The translations under genes and the position numbers were made by a program. A stretch of 64,000 nt of DNA from Cristatella mucedo (Eukaryota > Bryozoa > Phylactolaemata > Cristatellidae): assembly GCA_009760855.2 (NCBI GenBank), contig WPIO01000066.1, positions 1,202,501-1,266,500 of the forward strand, read 5' to 3'. The notes beneath the pieces were generated by a model that worked only from the letters and a program-made list of their open reading frames with translations, was not told the origin of the DNA and made no database searches. Positions 48,860 through 61,314 of the stretch are shown here, one piece after another. Position 1 is the first letter of the stretch. The number at the start of each line of letters is the position of its first letter.

Positions 48860-49235
48860 ATCAAATATCTAGCTATTCCATTGCTCCGCTTACAGACCGT
48901 TGGCGACAGAAGCTTTAGGTCTACAGGTAGTAGACTGTGGAACTCGTTTCCACAATTCTTAAGCAACGATAACTACTCTCCTACTGCCCACTAGGACTGG
49001 TCCTTTTCAGAGGTCCTGAGCTGTTAATTTCATGATACTCACTACTTCAACTGCTCTCCTGACCCTGCCATGCTTCCCACTTTCTATTTCTTGCGTGAGA
49101 CGAAGTCCGTTCGCTATCGAATGCGCACTGAAAGCCGCTTAGGCTTTAGAAAACTCTCCTGCGTAACACCACATGGTCTTAATGGCTTTGTGGAGTTGCA
49201 GATGTAGCTACATTACATTAAATTACATCATCGAG
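48860..49235 (+). mobile_element. LINE family 2 3' fragment, right arm of inverted pair
   Basis: The CTGTGGAACTCGTTTCCACA, CGTGAGACGAAGTCCGTTCG and tail segments are colinear with the reverse complement of 13680-14050. Confidence 0.87.
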
Positions 49236-49284
49236 AGCCTTTGAGTTTGCTTAGGCATCATTTCCACTAAACTTCATCCGTTAA

Positions 49285-49417
49285 AAATATGATTCTTTTG
49301 TATAGCGCCTACGAGAACTTAATCTCTATTCAGGTGCTCTACAAACCCGCGGGGCTCGAACTCAAACCTATGCCAGACCTTGGTCGAGGCGAGCACCTCA
49401 ACCGCTGGACCAAGATT
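49285..49417 (-). mobile_element. SINE family 1
   Basis: The reverse copy has its hairpin tail at 49303-49340 and a tRNA-like head with GGGCTCGAACTC (reversed B box) and ACCGCTGGACC (reversed A box). Confidence 0.82.
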
Positions 49418-50099
49418 TGTTCTCACTATGCTACGCAATAGAGTTCTTGTGTCACCACTAAGCTGGTCATTCGAAAAGTATTACAGCTACTGACTTTTCC
49501 ATAGAACCCTGATTTTTAAATCCTGTTTAAAAATTTTATCATTTTTTTAGTCAAATCAGTCGAATAGATAAAGTATATTTTTCAATTTATATTCAAATCA
49601 AATTGAGCTACGTCCTATATAATTAACATGACGTTTTCGGAAATTTTGCTATGCCGAATTCTCTTGAACTATTGCTGGTTGTGGTGCTTGCTCTGGCTAT
49701 GCGATGATAGCCAATTTTTTCCAAATATACGTGGTAACGAAAACATTAATGCTGATAATGCTAGCATCATTAATAAATGTTGTTCCCTAATCCACATAAT
49801 CGCACTCGTCCAGCAGTTGTATCGTAGCTTTCTATCAAAATCTGAGTGCCCTGTCATTAAGTAACCTTTCGTCAGAACTGCAGACCTTCAGATTAATTGC
49901 TGCTGACTTTTAGATACAAAACATAAAACAGCCAACTTTTCTTAAATAGGAGAGTTAATAAAACAATCAATGTATTCTGAATTACTAGTCTGAAGTTCAC
50001 GAACTCAGTGCCCAAAGCTGTTCCTACCTGTGCAAAGGAAAATTGGAAGCTGATGCTGAACTAGATAGCTCCACTCACTTGCAAGTTGCTGGTTGACTA

Positions 50100-50392
50100 C
50101 TGGAGACTACTAAAACCGTACCTATTTATGGCAGCATTTAGTGGGTCCCTGTGATTCTTCCTCGATGTGCTTATGCGTGCTGGACACTGCGCATGCTGCG
50201 ACTAGCCACATTTGCATTCTGACCCTATGCACGTCACCCCTAACTATGTAATTCATGTTGTTTATCAAGCACGATACCACTCACCATTAGATCGTGTTTC
50301 CTTTGCAGCAAATATAAAGCGCGTAGAAAGTGAGTGAATTATCTGAGGACGCTTTATCAAATCTAATATTATTGTTATTATTAGTATTACAA
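50100..50392 (+). mobile_element. LINE family 1 3' fragment
   Basis: It begins in the C-terminal coding end (LFMAAFSGSL-like) and runs through the 3' UTR to a hairpin and ATTATT tail. It lies in gene B's Ig3-D5 intron. Confidence 0.88.
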
Positions 50393-50963
50393 TTATTGCC
50401 GATCAACTTCCAAATTTAGCAGTCATGAAGGAGCTTTTCCCGCGGGGGAGTAGGTCACTAATATGCAATTTGCCTTCGGGTTCGTCATTCTCTTGCTATT
50501 TCCTGCCTGTCTCTACAATAGTTTTTAACTCTGGCATGTTACTGTAATTTCTCAGTTCATATGCTTACATATATCATTCACGTGAAGTTGTGCATCTAGG
50601 CCCCTAGAAATCCTTTGGAGGCTTGGTCATAGTGGTTTTCCTCTGAGTGTTTATGCAAAGGAACAGCTCGTCCAATATCGGTAATAGATGGCCATGATTT
50701 GCTTTCATCACTTATAATGCACATAGACAGACATTCAGTGCACAGAGGCATCCAAGCTTAGGCTTTCGCATAACCTTTCCACGAATAATAAGAAACATTA
50801 TTAGGTTTATTTACGTTTTGTGGGTCACGGCCAATAACAGCCTTTTCGGCACAACCCTGGTTAACGATGGCGAAAAACGCAGGTCTGATTAGGCATGATG
50901 CGACCTAAATACATTCGGTGAATTTCACTTCATTTTCATAAGAAAATCGGATAAGGTACTCAC

Positions 50964-51278
50964 AGTATATGGATAGGACAGCCGGCCGAGAATCAGCTGC
51001 TGGGAGATCAGAGTAGCCTGCCGATCGGCATACTAAGTATGCATTATTCAAACTACGCACCACTGGTAGCGTAACGGTTGTAAATGTGTTTGCTGCCACG
51101 TGGAAATCTTCGAAATTGGCCTCAGAATGTGAAACATTTCTCGTAACTTCGGTTCCGTTTAATATCCACACAAGCCTTGGAGGAGGCTTCCCTTTGGAGG
51201 ACTTGCAAGTAAAAGTCATAAATGAGTTTGGCTCTTCAATACCACTAGCTTGCCCTTCTATTTCAAGGTCTGGAGGAT
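50964..51278 (-). CDS. Gene B Ig domain 3 exon (C2-like)
   Basis: The exon has 315 bases (105 codons), acceptor TCGTTGTAG|AT and donor ATACT|GTGAGTAC, phase 1 at both ends. It has PPDLEIEG, MTFTCKSSKGKPPPRLVWIL, NVSHSE, TTVTLPVVRSL and YLVCRSAG, ending in an SIY strand. This is an ordinary C2/I-type Ig domain with Cys-Trp-Cys core and sequons NGT and NVS. Its length and junction residues equal gene A Ig3, supporting descent from a whole-gene tandem duplication. Confidence 0.92.
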
Positions 51279-51393
51279 CTACAACGAAATCCTACTGCGG
51301 CTTTTAAGGCACCACAGAAGGTCACCTTAGCTGAGCCTCGACATGTTGGAATTCTTCGGCGGCTTTTTCGTGCGGAAGCTCATTAAACATTAC
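51279..51393 (-). other. Gene B Ig2-Ig3 short intron
   Basis: 115 bases with GTAATG donor and TTGTAG acceptor, free of repeats. Confidence 0.85.
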
Positions 51394-51759
51394 TTAGCAC
51401 CACAATCATCGTTGTTGCAGAGGACATTTGGCCTTGAGTCTTGACGAAGCAGTCATAGCGGCCGTCCCAGCTGACGGCTGCATGGCCAAGATCGAAGACA
51501 ATATTCAGAATCCCGCTGTCCCTTAAGGTGCCACAGTTGACTTTCGGTTCCAAGAATGGTGACTCGCCGCTACTAGATGTCGAAAAGCCTGATTCGTTGC
51601 ACTGCATTAAGGACTCCTGTTTAACCGTCAATTTGTAGCCAATAGTGGGATGCAGAGCTCGCGGTGGACAGTATGCTGAACACGTGACATTTACTTGGCT
51701 TCCAGTGACCGTCATAATGGTCTGCAATGGAGCGTTCTGAGGGTGTATTCGGCATATAT
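51394..51759 (-). CDS. Gene B Ig domain 2 exon
   Basis: The exon has 366 bases (122 codons), acceptor GTTACAG|AT and donor GCTAA|GTAATG, phase 1 at both ends. The start ICRIHPQNAPLQ is nearly identical to gene A. It has VNVTCSAYC, LMQCNESGF, VNCGTLRDSG, LNIVFDLG and the F-strand motif SWDGRYDCFVKTQGQ. The conserved five-cysteine set, including C-x3-C on the B strand, defines this Ig subtype. The donor GTAATG is weaker than the GTAAGA of gene A but occupies the same alignment position. A 115-base intron separates it from Ig3. Confidence 0.92.
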
Positions 51760-52629
51760 CTGTAACACACGCAAACAGAAGTAAAACTGACGGTTTTGCA
51801 TCCTGGATTTATCCAATTTGAATTCGCGTTTAACAGAGCTGCACCCAATTGAGGGAAACTTTATGAGGACTATAGGAAAGCGGACTTTGTGCATGTGCCA
51901 TGCTACTTACAATCGATCACATCTAATCCTATAAGTGAAGCTGAACAGACACTGCGTCAACAATGAATAAAATTAAGATACCATTTCCAGAGACCGGGAA
52001 GCAGTCGCCTCTAGCTTTCAAGCTAACGGATACAACAAGAGTGCCGTGACATTTATACTTATGAATTGCTGCTGGTTTTTGACAAGTTAGTTCATCTGTT
52101 ATTCACATTTTAAATACTGTTATCAATTACCGTGTCCGAACTGCATGACTTATTTGGTTTCACTTCATATAAGGGAATATTGTAAAAGAAAGGATTACAT
52201 TTGCACATGGGCAATGAAATATAATTGTGTATAGCTAGAGTACGATGTAAATATAGTGAAATCTAGTGCATTAGATTGCTACCTGTACAATACCTATGCA
52301 TAACTGTAACACGGAAACGGGAATCAATGCGACCCTACCCTCTATATGCCAACGATTCTACCAAAGGGATATGCGTCCATCTTTGGTTCATTATTTGAAT
52401 GCTCAAGCAGTTAAAAATTATCAATTTATTTTCTACATGGAAACTATTGAAAACCTAGCTTTACTTCCAAATTAAGGCTCGAAGCCTATTCTTGGCAGAA
52501 AGCAATAATGAATAGCCGTTCCGATCTAGACCAGGAACGATTGGCTCCCCGTTAACTAACAGCACAGTGTTAGGTTTAAGTCCGGCACTATGTTTGAGGC
52601 GCATGAAGGAATAATAATTTGTTTAAGGG

Positions 52630-52773
52630 CACTGTACCCACTAATTAGTCATATTCTCGCATGATTTTACTCACCATTCAATTGCATTTCCATTTGCAGC
52701 ATATGTAAAGCGCCTAGAGAGAGATTAAGTTCTCTGAGGGCACTTTATCAAGTGCATTATTATTATTATTATT
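52630..52773 (+). mobile_element. LINE family 1 3' tail
   Basis: Only the last part of the UTR is kept: ACTCACCATTCAATTGCATT, the hairpin and (ATT)n. Confidence 0.85.
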
Positions 52774-53144
52774 CTCGATGATTATCAGCAGGGAATAGTA
52801 CATCATGTGCTGAAGCACAAATTATGCCTAACTGTTGCTCATACCTAGCTCAACTAGATAAAGTGCCTGTAGGTGCACCACCAAAATCTGGTATGCTGAA
52901 ACTAACTAGTTCATTTTTGATGCAATAGCTATACACTACCATCCAGCACAACAAGTTTCACTGGTAGAGTGCTATTGATACTATTTCTCGTTCGAATCTC
53001 AAAACTGACACATCTTTCTGGTTGGCAGAATTAAGTGCGTCCTGTGGCGTTTATGTTCGATAGGTATTTAGATTTATTTCTTGAATAGATTATTGGTCTG
53101 TAAATACTTATGTGGTGTAAATTAATTGACCCATGAGAGTGAGG

Positions 53145-53146
<2 letters not shown>

Positions 53147-53183
<37 letters not shown>

Positions 53184-53219
53184 GCGCGCTCACGCACGCA
53201 CACATACACGCACACGCGT

Positions 53220-53309
<90 letters not shown>

Positions 53310-53310
53310 T
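53147..53310. repeat. (CA)n-(TA)n microsatellite
   Basis: CACA with CACGCA variants, then a pure CA run and about 30 bases of TA. Confidence 0.97.
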
Positions 53311-53429
53311 GCTGCCGGTTCATCAACAGCAGTTGAGTCCTTATGCTGACTGACAAAGGCTGACAAAGGCTTGGCTATTTTATATCTTGCTGAACTGATG
53401 CACAAGTTTCCGCATTCACTTGCCTCGCG

Positions 53430-53550
53430 TTCTTGGTGGACAATAAATCAGCGGTTCCTTTCCCACGCCTAAACATTATTGGAAACTTAGGTACTTGCTC
53501 TGCATGCGGAATTTTGTTCCACAATTATTAAGCAAGGATATTTAATCTCG
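53430..53550 (+). mobile_element. LINE family 2 fragment
   Basis: GGACAATAAATCAGC and CGGAATTTTGTTCCACAATT, TTAAGCAAGGAT correspond to the DNKLAVP to LPQFLRND part of family 2. Confidence 0.7.
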
Positions 53551-54371
53551 CGAGTAGCCGTTTTTCATGAGGGGAGTGACGTAGGCATGAGTGGGAGCCA
53601 GCACAAGACTGCTTCAGTGCAAACGTCTGGCGGCGGGCCGAAGAACACTGCTATAGAAGGCAAGTAGAAGTGGTACAGCCCTATGTCACGGCCATAATGG
53701 TACACCCATAATACTTCACGATTCATGCACTGAGCACACATCACTCTCCAATGTGTACGCATTCAAAAGGGGCGAGTTTTTAAACGGCCTGTATATGTAT
53801 TAGGTTCTTACAATATGTCCTGAAAATAACCTACTTTCATAGTTCTAGTCAGACACAGATTTATCAAAATGATAGATCCGGAAAAAAATGTCGTCAGTCG
53901 AATTTTCAATATTCAAGAACGGTTCGTGATGCGCCAGAGATGACGCTCAAAAACCACAATAGATAGCTGTCAGGCGTCATTTCTTTCCTACTGCTTTCAG
54001 CACTGTCAGATCTACAGACAGCGAAAGGTCATTAAACGTTTCTTGAATATGCTTCGATGAATACATTTTTGCGTGACCGTGGCAGAGTTCGTATCTCGAA
54101 ATTTGCATGGGCCGAACTATTGCATGTCGGGGGCTGACGGTACAGTATAGACTACTAGTTCTGGACAAAGCCTGCATTCCTGTTCACTCTTTAGAAGGCT
54201 TATGAGGGCCCATTAACTTCGCTCAGCTACTATATTGAGAAGTTGTCATGCCAGCGACATTCTCGAGCTTTTTCTTTAGCCTAAAGTAGAAGATTAATAC
54301 CCCGTTGTTTACTTACAAGTTTGCATCGGTTTTTAAATGCAGATGGATCAGAACAGGTGAAATCAGCTCAC

Positions 54372-54656
54372 CTGCCCATTCAATGTTGAAAGACTGCCGA
54401 CCGGTCCTTTCGTAACAGCCAAGAAAGCATACGTAATATGACTTGGAGAACAGTGGCCGCTCCGCCTTACCCGCTCTGAGAACGAGCGATTTATTGGAAC
54501 CGGCCGTCATCAGATTACTTGGTTTGGGTTCTGTTCCCTCATACCATTGGATTTGCATATCTGGCGGTTCCGGCATACACGGAGAGACGCCGCAATATAG
54601 AGTCACATTTTCTCCAGGTGAATATATTTCATGAGATGGAGCAGCATCCTGGGGTG
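54372..54656 (-). CDS. Gene B Ig domain 1 exon
   Basis: The exon has 285 bases (95 codons), acceptor ATATTTAG|CA and donor GGCAG|GTGAGC, phase 1 at both ends. It starts PQDAAPSHEIYSPGE and has NVTLYCGVSPC (B strand), QIQWYEG (C strand Trp), SYYVCFLGCYE (F strand) and ends FNIEWAG. As in gene A there are two cysteine pairs, spaced C-x4-C and C-x3-C. Two sequons are visible (NVT, NKS). Flanking residues and exon length match gene A exactly, while central loops differ. Confidence 0.92.
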
Positions 54657-54884
54657 CTAAATATAATGAAAAACCAAACTTAAATATTTGAAACGCGTGC
54701 AAAAAGTAATTTGAAAGCCTGGCGGTACATGTTACGCACGGAATATCTCGATGCACTATTTCCTCACGCCATAATAAATTATTGCTCCCTAATTTATGCT
54801 GGCAGCTCTAAAAAGGTGAGATAATACGAAGAGAAACTTTAAAAATATATTTCCTCAACATTAAATATAAAATAAATATAAATC

Positions 54885-55010
54885 ACTTGCATAGTGCGCC
54901 AAGAGAACTTAACATCAGGCACTTCACATGTGCCTCGGGCTCGAGCCCACATCAGCCAGATCTTGGTCTGGGCGAGCACCATAACCGCAGGTCCAAACCA
55001 GCTCGGGCTC
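54885..55010 (-). mobile_element. SINE family 1
   Basis: Reverse copy with partial hairpin (GCGCCAAGAGAACTTAA) and head GGGCTCGAGCCCA ... ACCGCAGGTCC. It lies just upstream of Ig1 in gene B's D1-Ig1 intron. Confidence 0.8.
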
Positions 55011-55683
55011 GTCCAATAAAATTGTTCCTCAAGTATTTGCTTGAATTACGTAAACATACGATTTGCTTTAGTTATAATTTGTTCGAGAAAATTTTAAGGT
55101 TGAACATCATTCGCTGAATAAAGCGTGTATACGAAACAGTAGGTGGAGTTCCGGTTTGTGAAAAATGACAATTAACTTAAAGTATGCTTTGGATTGGCCG
55201 TCTCTACAATTAAAGAGTCAAATCCAGCATGGTGTTTTAATTGTCTATACTTTTGTTGAAGTTACCCCACAGGAAATTTTAGGAGATCAGGATCTTATTT
55301 GCCAGGAGCAAGAAGACCAACTCGATTGCGTTATACCACACCACTTGAGAGTGAGAATAACCGCACATCATTATTTCGGTGCTTCTGAAATTACGGTGTT
55401 GTAAACCAGATGTTATTACGGCGATGTGCTTATTACTGCATAGGTTAAAGCTAAAATAGGTTATTTTTTAATCTGGTAATTTTTCGCTGAGCTGTAGCTG
55501 CCGGTACTTGTATTTCTTTTGTAAGACAATTATCTGTTGGATAGACTCCTGCATGGAAGGAGCATGTCTACTTGAGTCTTATACCAAGGTGGAATAAAGC
55601 GACCTAATTCTCTGGGCATCGTGTAACTTGTCTTTCTGCCATATGAGCTGGAAAATATAATATAATATTAATATATAATAATA

Positions 55684-56110
55684 ATGCATTTGGTGTAGCT
55701 TCTTCAGAGAACTCAATCTCTGTCAAGGCATTTTACGTTTGCAGCGAAGTAAGCACCATCGAGTGGTTACTGGTAGCATGCTCTATAAACCGCAAGAAAA
55801 ACATGGTTAGGGGTGACATCCACAGGGTCAGGGTGTAAGTATTGTTAGAGGCAGCATGTTCAGTGTCATCACGCAAAAGCACATAGAGATGAGTCACGGG
55901 ACAGACAAAATGCTGTCTCAATTATATGCATTTTAGCTTTCTTTAAAATGTAGACAAGTCAGGAGATGTCTTGACTCAGGTTTGACGTTAGTTTAAAAAT
56001 TTGGGAGCCTACGAACTAAAGGCCACTTCCTCAATGGATTCGAATTGTGTACGAGGTATTGGCAAACAATTACATTTCAAGAAGTGGGTTGTACTAAGCT
56101 TGGCCTGGCA
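55684..56110 (-). mobile_element. LINE family 1 3' fragment
   Basis: The reverse hairpin near 55690-55735 is followed by UTR and C-terminal coding remnants up to about 56110. Many substitutions indicate an old copy. Confidence 0.8.
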
Positions 56111-56384
56111 GGGAAGTAGATCTGATAGTGTGGCTGGTGCAAAATAATGATGGAACCAAAAAGTGAGTGACAAATCATGTTGGTCGATACATGGCTTGAC
56201 TGAGATAATAAAAACATGAAAGTAGGCCCTACGAACTCACAATCTCTTTTTGGATGCTTTGTATATGCCGAGGAAATTTACACCATTATTTTGATCTTCA
56301 AATGCATCCCGGGATTACTAGTAGCCAAATTAAAATGAGCTAGTAAGTTTCAGTCCGGTTTTATTAACCGTAACAATAATGATA

Positions 56385-56690
56385 TGTTTTAAATAACATT
56401 CACACGAACTCAGTCTCTTTCAAGAAAATTTTCATATGCTGTAAAGGAACCACGATCAAATTTTTTGCGATAGCATGCTCAAAAATCAACGAGAATAACA
56501 TGGTTAGCAGTGACACACACACACACACACAGGGTCAGCACGCAAGTAAGGTTAGTGACAGCATGCACAGTGTCAGCACATATAAGTGCATAAATGATGA
56601 ATCACACTGACCCGCGAAGTACTTAATAAATAAATGCGTTTTGAGGTTTATTTTAGATGTAGACTTTTAGAGATAATCAGTCTGCTAACT
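56385..56690 (-). mobile_element. LINE family 1 3' fragment with short (AC)n insertion
   Basis: Reverse UTR with degenerate hairpin. A short ACACAC tract at about 56513-56530 interrupts the otherwise colinear match. Confidence 0.75.
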
Positions 56691-56754
56691 CAGCACTGCT
56701 TTAGGTGTATTGCATCCTTCTTATTGATGAAATGTCTGGTAGACCTTATGAGCT

Positions 56755-57080
56755 TTCATTAGTCGGCCACATCAGCTCCACAGTCATGTCTATCTACTGT
56801 TAGTTACGTAGCATTGCTAAAACTCGGGCATGTTTAGACAGAGATGCCACGTTTAAATTAGTCAATGCATTTTGGACTTCCGTTTTGACCTCTGTTGTCC
56901 TGTCATCTGTTTGTCCTCTGCTTGTTTTTCTATCGGCTTGAGCGTTCAGGATCTTACAGCTGGTGATTTTACTCACCATTCAATTGCATTTCAATTTGCA
57001 GCAAATTTAAAGCGCCTAGAGAGAGATTAAGTTCTCTGAGGGCGCTTAATCAAGTGAATTATTATTATTATTATTATTAT
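56755..57080 (+). mobile_element. LINE family 1 fragment with internal deletion
   Basis: The HISSTVKSAY-like coding part is joined directly to the 3' UTR, hairpin and (ATT)n tail, so the C-terminal coding part is deleted. Confidence 0.8.
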
Positions 57081-57705
57081 AAAACTTTGCAGCTGGACTT
57101 GTCTGTCGTTAGCTTCTCAGTTGCCACTTCACACTGCTTCTTGCCAACCTGCATTGGCTCCTTATAAAATAACGCATCAACTGAAGGGTTTTGCCCTCAC
57201 TTTTAAGTCCCTTCATTTTTTGGCTTCAGCCTATCTATCAGATCTACTCCCCAACCCGGTAAAGCATAGTACTACCTGCTCTTCAGAATCTTACTGTTTA
57301 ACCATACCTTCTACTGATCTCAAATCCTTTGGAGACCGTGTTTGTAGTTTATATGCTCCCTAAGCCTGAAAGTCACTCCCGACTTGTGTCAAAACATCTC
57401 CTGACATGTTCTAAATTTAAAAAGAAACTAAAAACACATTTATTTATCACAGCATACAGCAGGATCCTCTCATTTTTCTGTATGAGCTTATGGGTTCTGA
57501 CAATGTGCATGCTGCTACTAACAAAACTTGCAAACTGACCCTTTGCATGTCACTGCTAACCATGTTATTCTTGTTGTTTATTGAGCATACCGCAACTAAC
57601 CATTCGACCATTCTTTCTTTGCAACAAATATTAAGTGCCTAGGAAGAGATTGAGTTCTCTGTGGCCGCTATATAAAATTCATAATAATTATTGTTATTAT
57701 TATAA
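57081..57705 (+). mobile_element. LINE family 1 3' fragment
   Basis: This is the RT C-terminal region (LHSFLASAYLSDLLPNPVKH, KSFGDRV) followed by UTR, hairpin and ATT tail. It directly follows the tail of the previous fragment. Confidence 0.85.
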
Positions 57706-57714
57706 ACTATGCAG

Positions 57715-58990
57715 CAGCTTTTGCTTTTGATCCTAACAATCACTAAGTCCTTCCTGAAAGCCTCTCATTGACCCTGGGCATCGCTGACTCTGCACTACAA
57801 CGGTTCAAGCACTATTTAAGGAAGAGATTTCAGTGCAGCGTTGTGAATGCACGAAGATCGTCCGGGAAATTACTATAGTGCCTCGTAACTCAGAGATTAA
57901 TGCTTGTCAGACCGTTTTCACGGTTTATAATCTTTCTGTTCTTGATGTGATTGCAAGCCAGGATCTAAGCGCTCTTACACTGCACATGACAGGAACTGCT
58001 ACATTTGCCTGCATCACTCCCAGCCCATCAGCTGTTTGATCTCTTCCACATTCCTTGCTTCTCATATTGATGACATCTACATATTGAACTAGCAAACTTT
58101 CTTAAATTGAATGACTGTGTGTCCAGTTCTGGTTCAAGCGATTTTAATTTAAAAATCAAAAAACGCATCGCTCAAAATCAGTTCCTTCAATATGTCTTCT
58201 CTTGCCTCTCCATCCAATCTAGGTTTCCCGTTACAGCTTGAGTGTTCTTTAGACTACCATATCAGCTCCAAATTAAAGTATGAATAATGTCAGCTACATG
58301 GCATCGCTTAAATTTACGCTTGTTTAGACATGGATACTATATCTGAAACGGTCCACGCATTTGTGTTACGCAGTCTTGACTTCTTTAACTCACTTCAAAA
58401 CGGTATATCGGCCTGTTCAGCTAGGAGCTTTCAGTTGGTACGAGACACTGTAGCTAGGCTCGCTTGTTGGGAATGTCGAAGTTGCCAAATCACACCCGTT
58501 TTTTCCTACTTTTATTGGATTCCTGTGAATGACACAATTGACTTCCAGATTTTGACACTCACCCGTAGGTTCCTTCATTCTTTGGCTCCAGTCTAGTAGT
58601 CTAATCTACTCCCGCACAATGCTAGGCATTGCACTAACCACTTTTCTGATACAAATCACTTGGCTGCAGCTCTTTCAAACCTAAAATTTAATTATAGATC
58701 AAGAATTTAGTTTTTAGGCTTTCAAAGCTTTGAAAGCTACCCCAAATGTCTGCTAAGGATTACCTGATGTAATTAAATTAAAAATCAAGCTACAACCCAC
58801 ATATTTATCGCACAATTTAATGGTGCCACGTGATTCGTACATCATGTGCCTGTGCCTTCTGACCTATTGCTGGTTACTTCTAACCATGTTAAGCTGGCGA
58901 TTATTAAGCATGCCGCCTCTAATCATTCGATCGTGCTTCAATTACAGCATATTTAAGCTGCCTATAAAAGTATGCAATCCTTAAGTTTTC
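57715..58990 (+). mobile_element. LINE family 1 fragment reaching the RT core
   Basis: It begins with a degenerate AAFxxxDHKVLLERL region and runs through the thumb and C-terminal region (VHAFVLRSLDFFNSLQNGI) to a decayed tail. Numerous stops and shifts indicate an old copy. Confidence 0.8.
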
Positions 58991-59339
58991 TATTTGAATG
59001 CATTTTTATTGTTTCTGTGTTGATCCTATGAACCTCCACACCAAACCAGCACGGCCATCTATACATGTCCCAGCTCAATCTATCATTAATCGTGGCTATT
59101 GTTAGGTCCTGTGACAGCCAAATGGTTTTACAGTCACTCCAAAAACGAGGGGGGCAAGCTTAGACTTTACCACAATGACTCTAGACCACCTAATTTGGCT
59201 CCTCGCTTCTCTCGCCTTGCCTGAGTTAGATATCTACTAGATGTCGAGGCCATTTGCTGCTGCAATTGGGCTACTTACATTCGTCTGAATCACTGCTCTG
59301 CAGTAGGTTTGGTGCCCAAATATTTTGTCGTGTAAACAT

Positions 59340-59452
59340 GTACCTTTCCATTGCATTTCCCTTTGCAGCAAATTTAAAGCGCCTAGAAATAGACAGAGTT
59401 CTCTGAGGGCGCTTTATCAAGTGCATCATTATTATTATTATTATTATTATTA
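59340..59452 (+). mobile_element. LINE family 1 3' tail
   Basis: CATTTCCCTTTGCAGCAAAT, then the hairpin and a long (ATT)n run of about eight units. Confidence 0.85.
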
Positions 59453-60214
59453 ATAAACTATTTTCGACATTCGTATACACCAGTCTCCTCAAGAACATGA
59501 GCTCCAGATGCTAGAAAGGCAACTTTTGCAGTCATTACAATGATGCTGATGAATCGAGCTTGCTGCGACTCATTAGGCTTGCTTACTTGCCTCTCGTGCG
59601 TCCTTGAGTATGTAACCGAGCGACTCTTACTATTTTTACGGTGATGGATAGATGGAATTAAAACCGTCTTTCCACTTCACTCTGTTCATCCGTGGTTGAT
59701 TGCTGTTTACAATGGACGTCTAACGCACAAGGTGATGGATTAAATAATAGGAGCTCTCGATGACAGCATTTCGATTAGGTTGACTAATTTGATCGTCACA
59801 TCTAGCCTACCATTAGCGGCTTTTATAGAGCTGATTTTACCCACACAAAGCTCCGTAGCCCCTGATCACTTAGAATTAGACCGGGGGACGCGTTCGGCAT
59901 ACTTTCTTGAGTCTCAATCCTTTAATGTTGCAAGATGGGATGCGGAGCACGCGCGTGTATTGCTTGCTACCAATCTAAAGCAGCCGAGAACAAATACAAA
60001 AATTCCTTAACTTCCTGTTTAAAAGACTTGCGTCGGTTACCATCGGCCAACGAGCATTTCCAGAGGAAATCGAAAACTATTATTTTAAACACATGCGGCC
60101 TTCTGCACGTTCCAAGTTAGCAAAGTTTGGTCGTTACAAGCTAATCAGAGATTCCGTTTGATATTATCAACTAACATATGAAAAAGCACCAAACTGTCCA
60201 AAAGATAGACTTAC

Positions 60215-60637
60215 GTCGAACGATAATAATGCTAAGGGTTCTCTGAATACGCATTTTTTCCAGTCGCCTTCTCTCTACGTCGGAGTAGTAAATATACGAA
60301 AATTCGACGCAGTATCTATCTTGATGTATCAAGGTCAAATGCTGAGTGGTAAAAGATACATCGATCGTGTAGCTTCCGTCTCTGTTCTGAATGCATGTCG
60401 ACCGAATTTCATGCATCCATCTTCCACCCGTCATGCCAACATCTCGATATATACAGTTTGAGGATTTATTGCTGTCTAATTGTACTGATTGTAATCGTCT
60501 TTCTGCACCACACGGCTTGAAGCTGAACGTTAGCTCCACTGGGAGATCCATGTCGGTGCCAATAACTCTCACCCTAGCCGCTTCGCTTGACATCACATAT
60601 ATTTCGCTTGTTGGAATTGATAATGTGTAAGGAAAAT
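60215..60637 (-). CDS. Gene B D1 exon: extracellular four-cysteine domain
   Basis: The exon has 423 bases (141 codons), acceptor GTTTTTAG|AT and donor CGAC|GTAAGTCT, phase 1 at both ends. It begins FPYTLSIPTSEIYVMS and follows gene A's D1 throughout: LPVELTFSFKPCG, an SNCIYRD cysteine, W-M-H-E-I-R-x-T-C, DGSYTIDV, RYCVEFSYIYY and a final hydrophobic IIIV strand. All four cysteines are in register with gene A. This is the first gene B exon inside the window. By analogy with gene A, where D0 lies about 6 kb upstream of D1, its D0 and signal-peptide exons should lie beyond 64000. No D0-like frame was found between here and the right edge. Confidence 0.88.
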
Positions 60638-61314
60638 CTAAAAACATGTAAATAAAGAAGCGTTTAGAGATCCATACATGAAACATATTTCCATTACAGG
60701 CCATTTTTCAAGATAAAATTGTCAGGGATAAATTGATGCTAGTACAGATATATACCTCTAAGTAATCTCTTTTCACTCCATAAACCCTTAAATTAAATTA
60801 TTTACTATGTTTAAGTTTCAATTTAAAATAAAGAATTATCTTTGCCATAAGGTTGATTGCATAAATGATTGCAGTCTAAGAAATGTTATACTGTATAGCC
60901 CAAATTATTTGCCTGATTTTCTAACTGCTGAATTGCACGAATTTTTTGGATCGCAGAGAAATTTACCTGAAATAAGTTTATGATAACCGTGACTGTATGC
61001 TATGACGAGTGCCTCTAACTAGCTCCGTTTCTCTAATGGAATCATGCAGAAAAGTTTGAAGCCGTTGAAAAATCATAGCCCTATACTTAGCGTTATTCAT
61101 CGGTGATACACTATATAATTTATTTTGCTTTGGCAAACCAATTATGTCTAAATTATTTGTATGCTGACCTTTTATGCATGCTGGTGTGAATCACTTGCTG
61201 GTACCTCCCTATTTTACCTTAAAAAATGTATTTATATGAATTATTAGAACCACATAAATTGCTTTATAAAAATGCTACTACTTGTTCAGTACTAGTAATG
61301 CAAGAAATTAAAGC

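Larger units (their letters stand above)
51760..54371. other. Gene B Ig1-Ig2 intron
   Basis: Holds a LINE 1 tail, the CA-TA microsatellite and a LINE 2 scrap. Nothing is recognised in 51760-52625 or 53560-54370. Confidence 0.7.
54657..60214. other. Gene B D1-Ig1 intron
   Basis: Packed with LINE 1 fragments in both orientations (55684-59452) plus a SINE 1 at 54885. 59453-60210 shows nothing recognised. Confidence 0.7.

Noticed and set aside
55165-55404. Plus-strand frame of 79 codons
   Set aside because: No homology to the receptor exons or repeats and no splice context; probably chance.
59780-60010. Plus-strand frame of 76 codons near gene B D1
   Set aside because: No recognisable domain and no support from splice signals.
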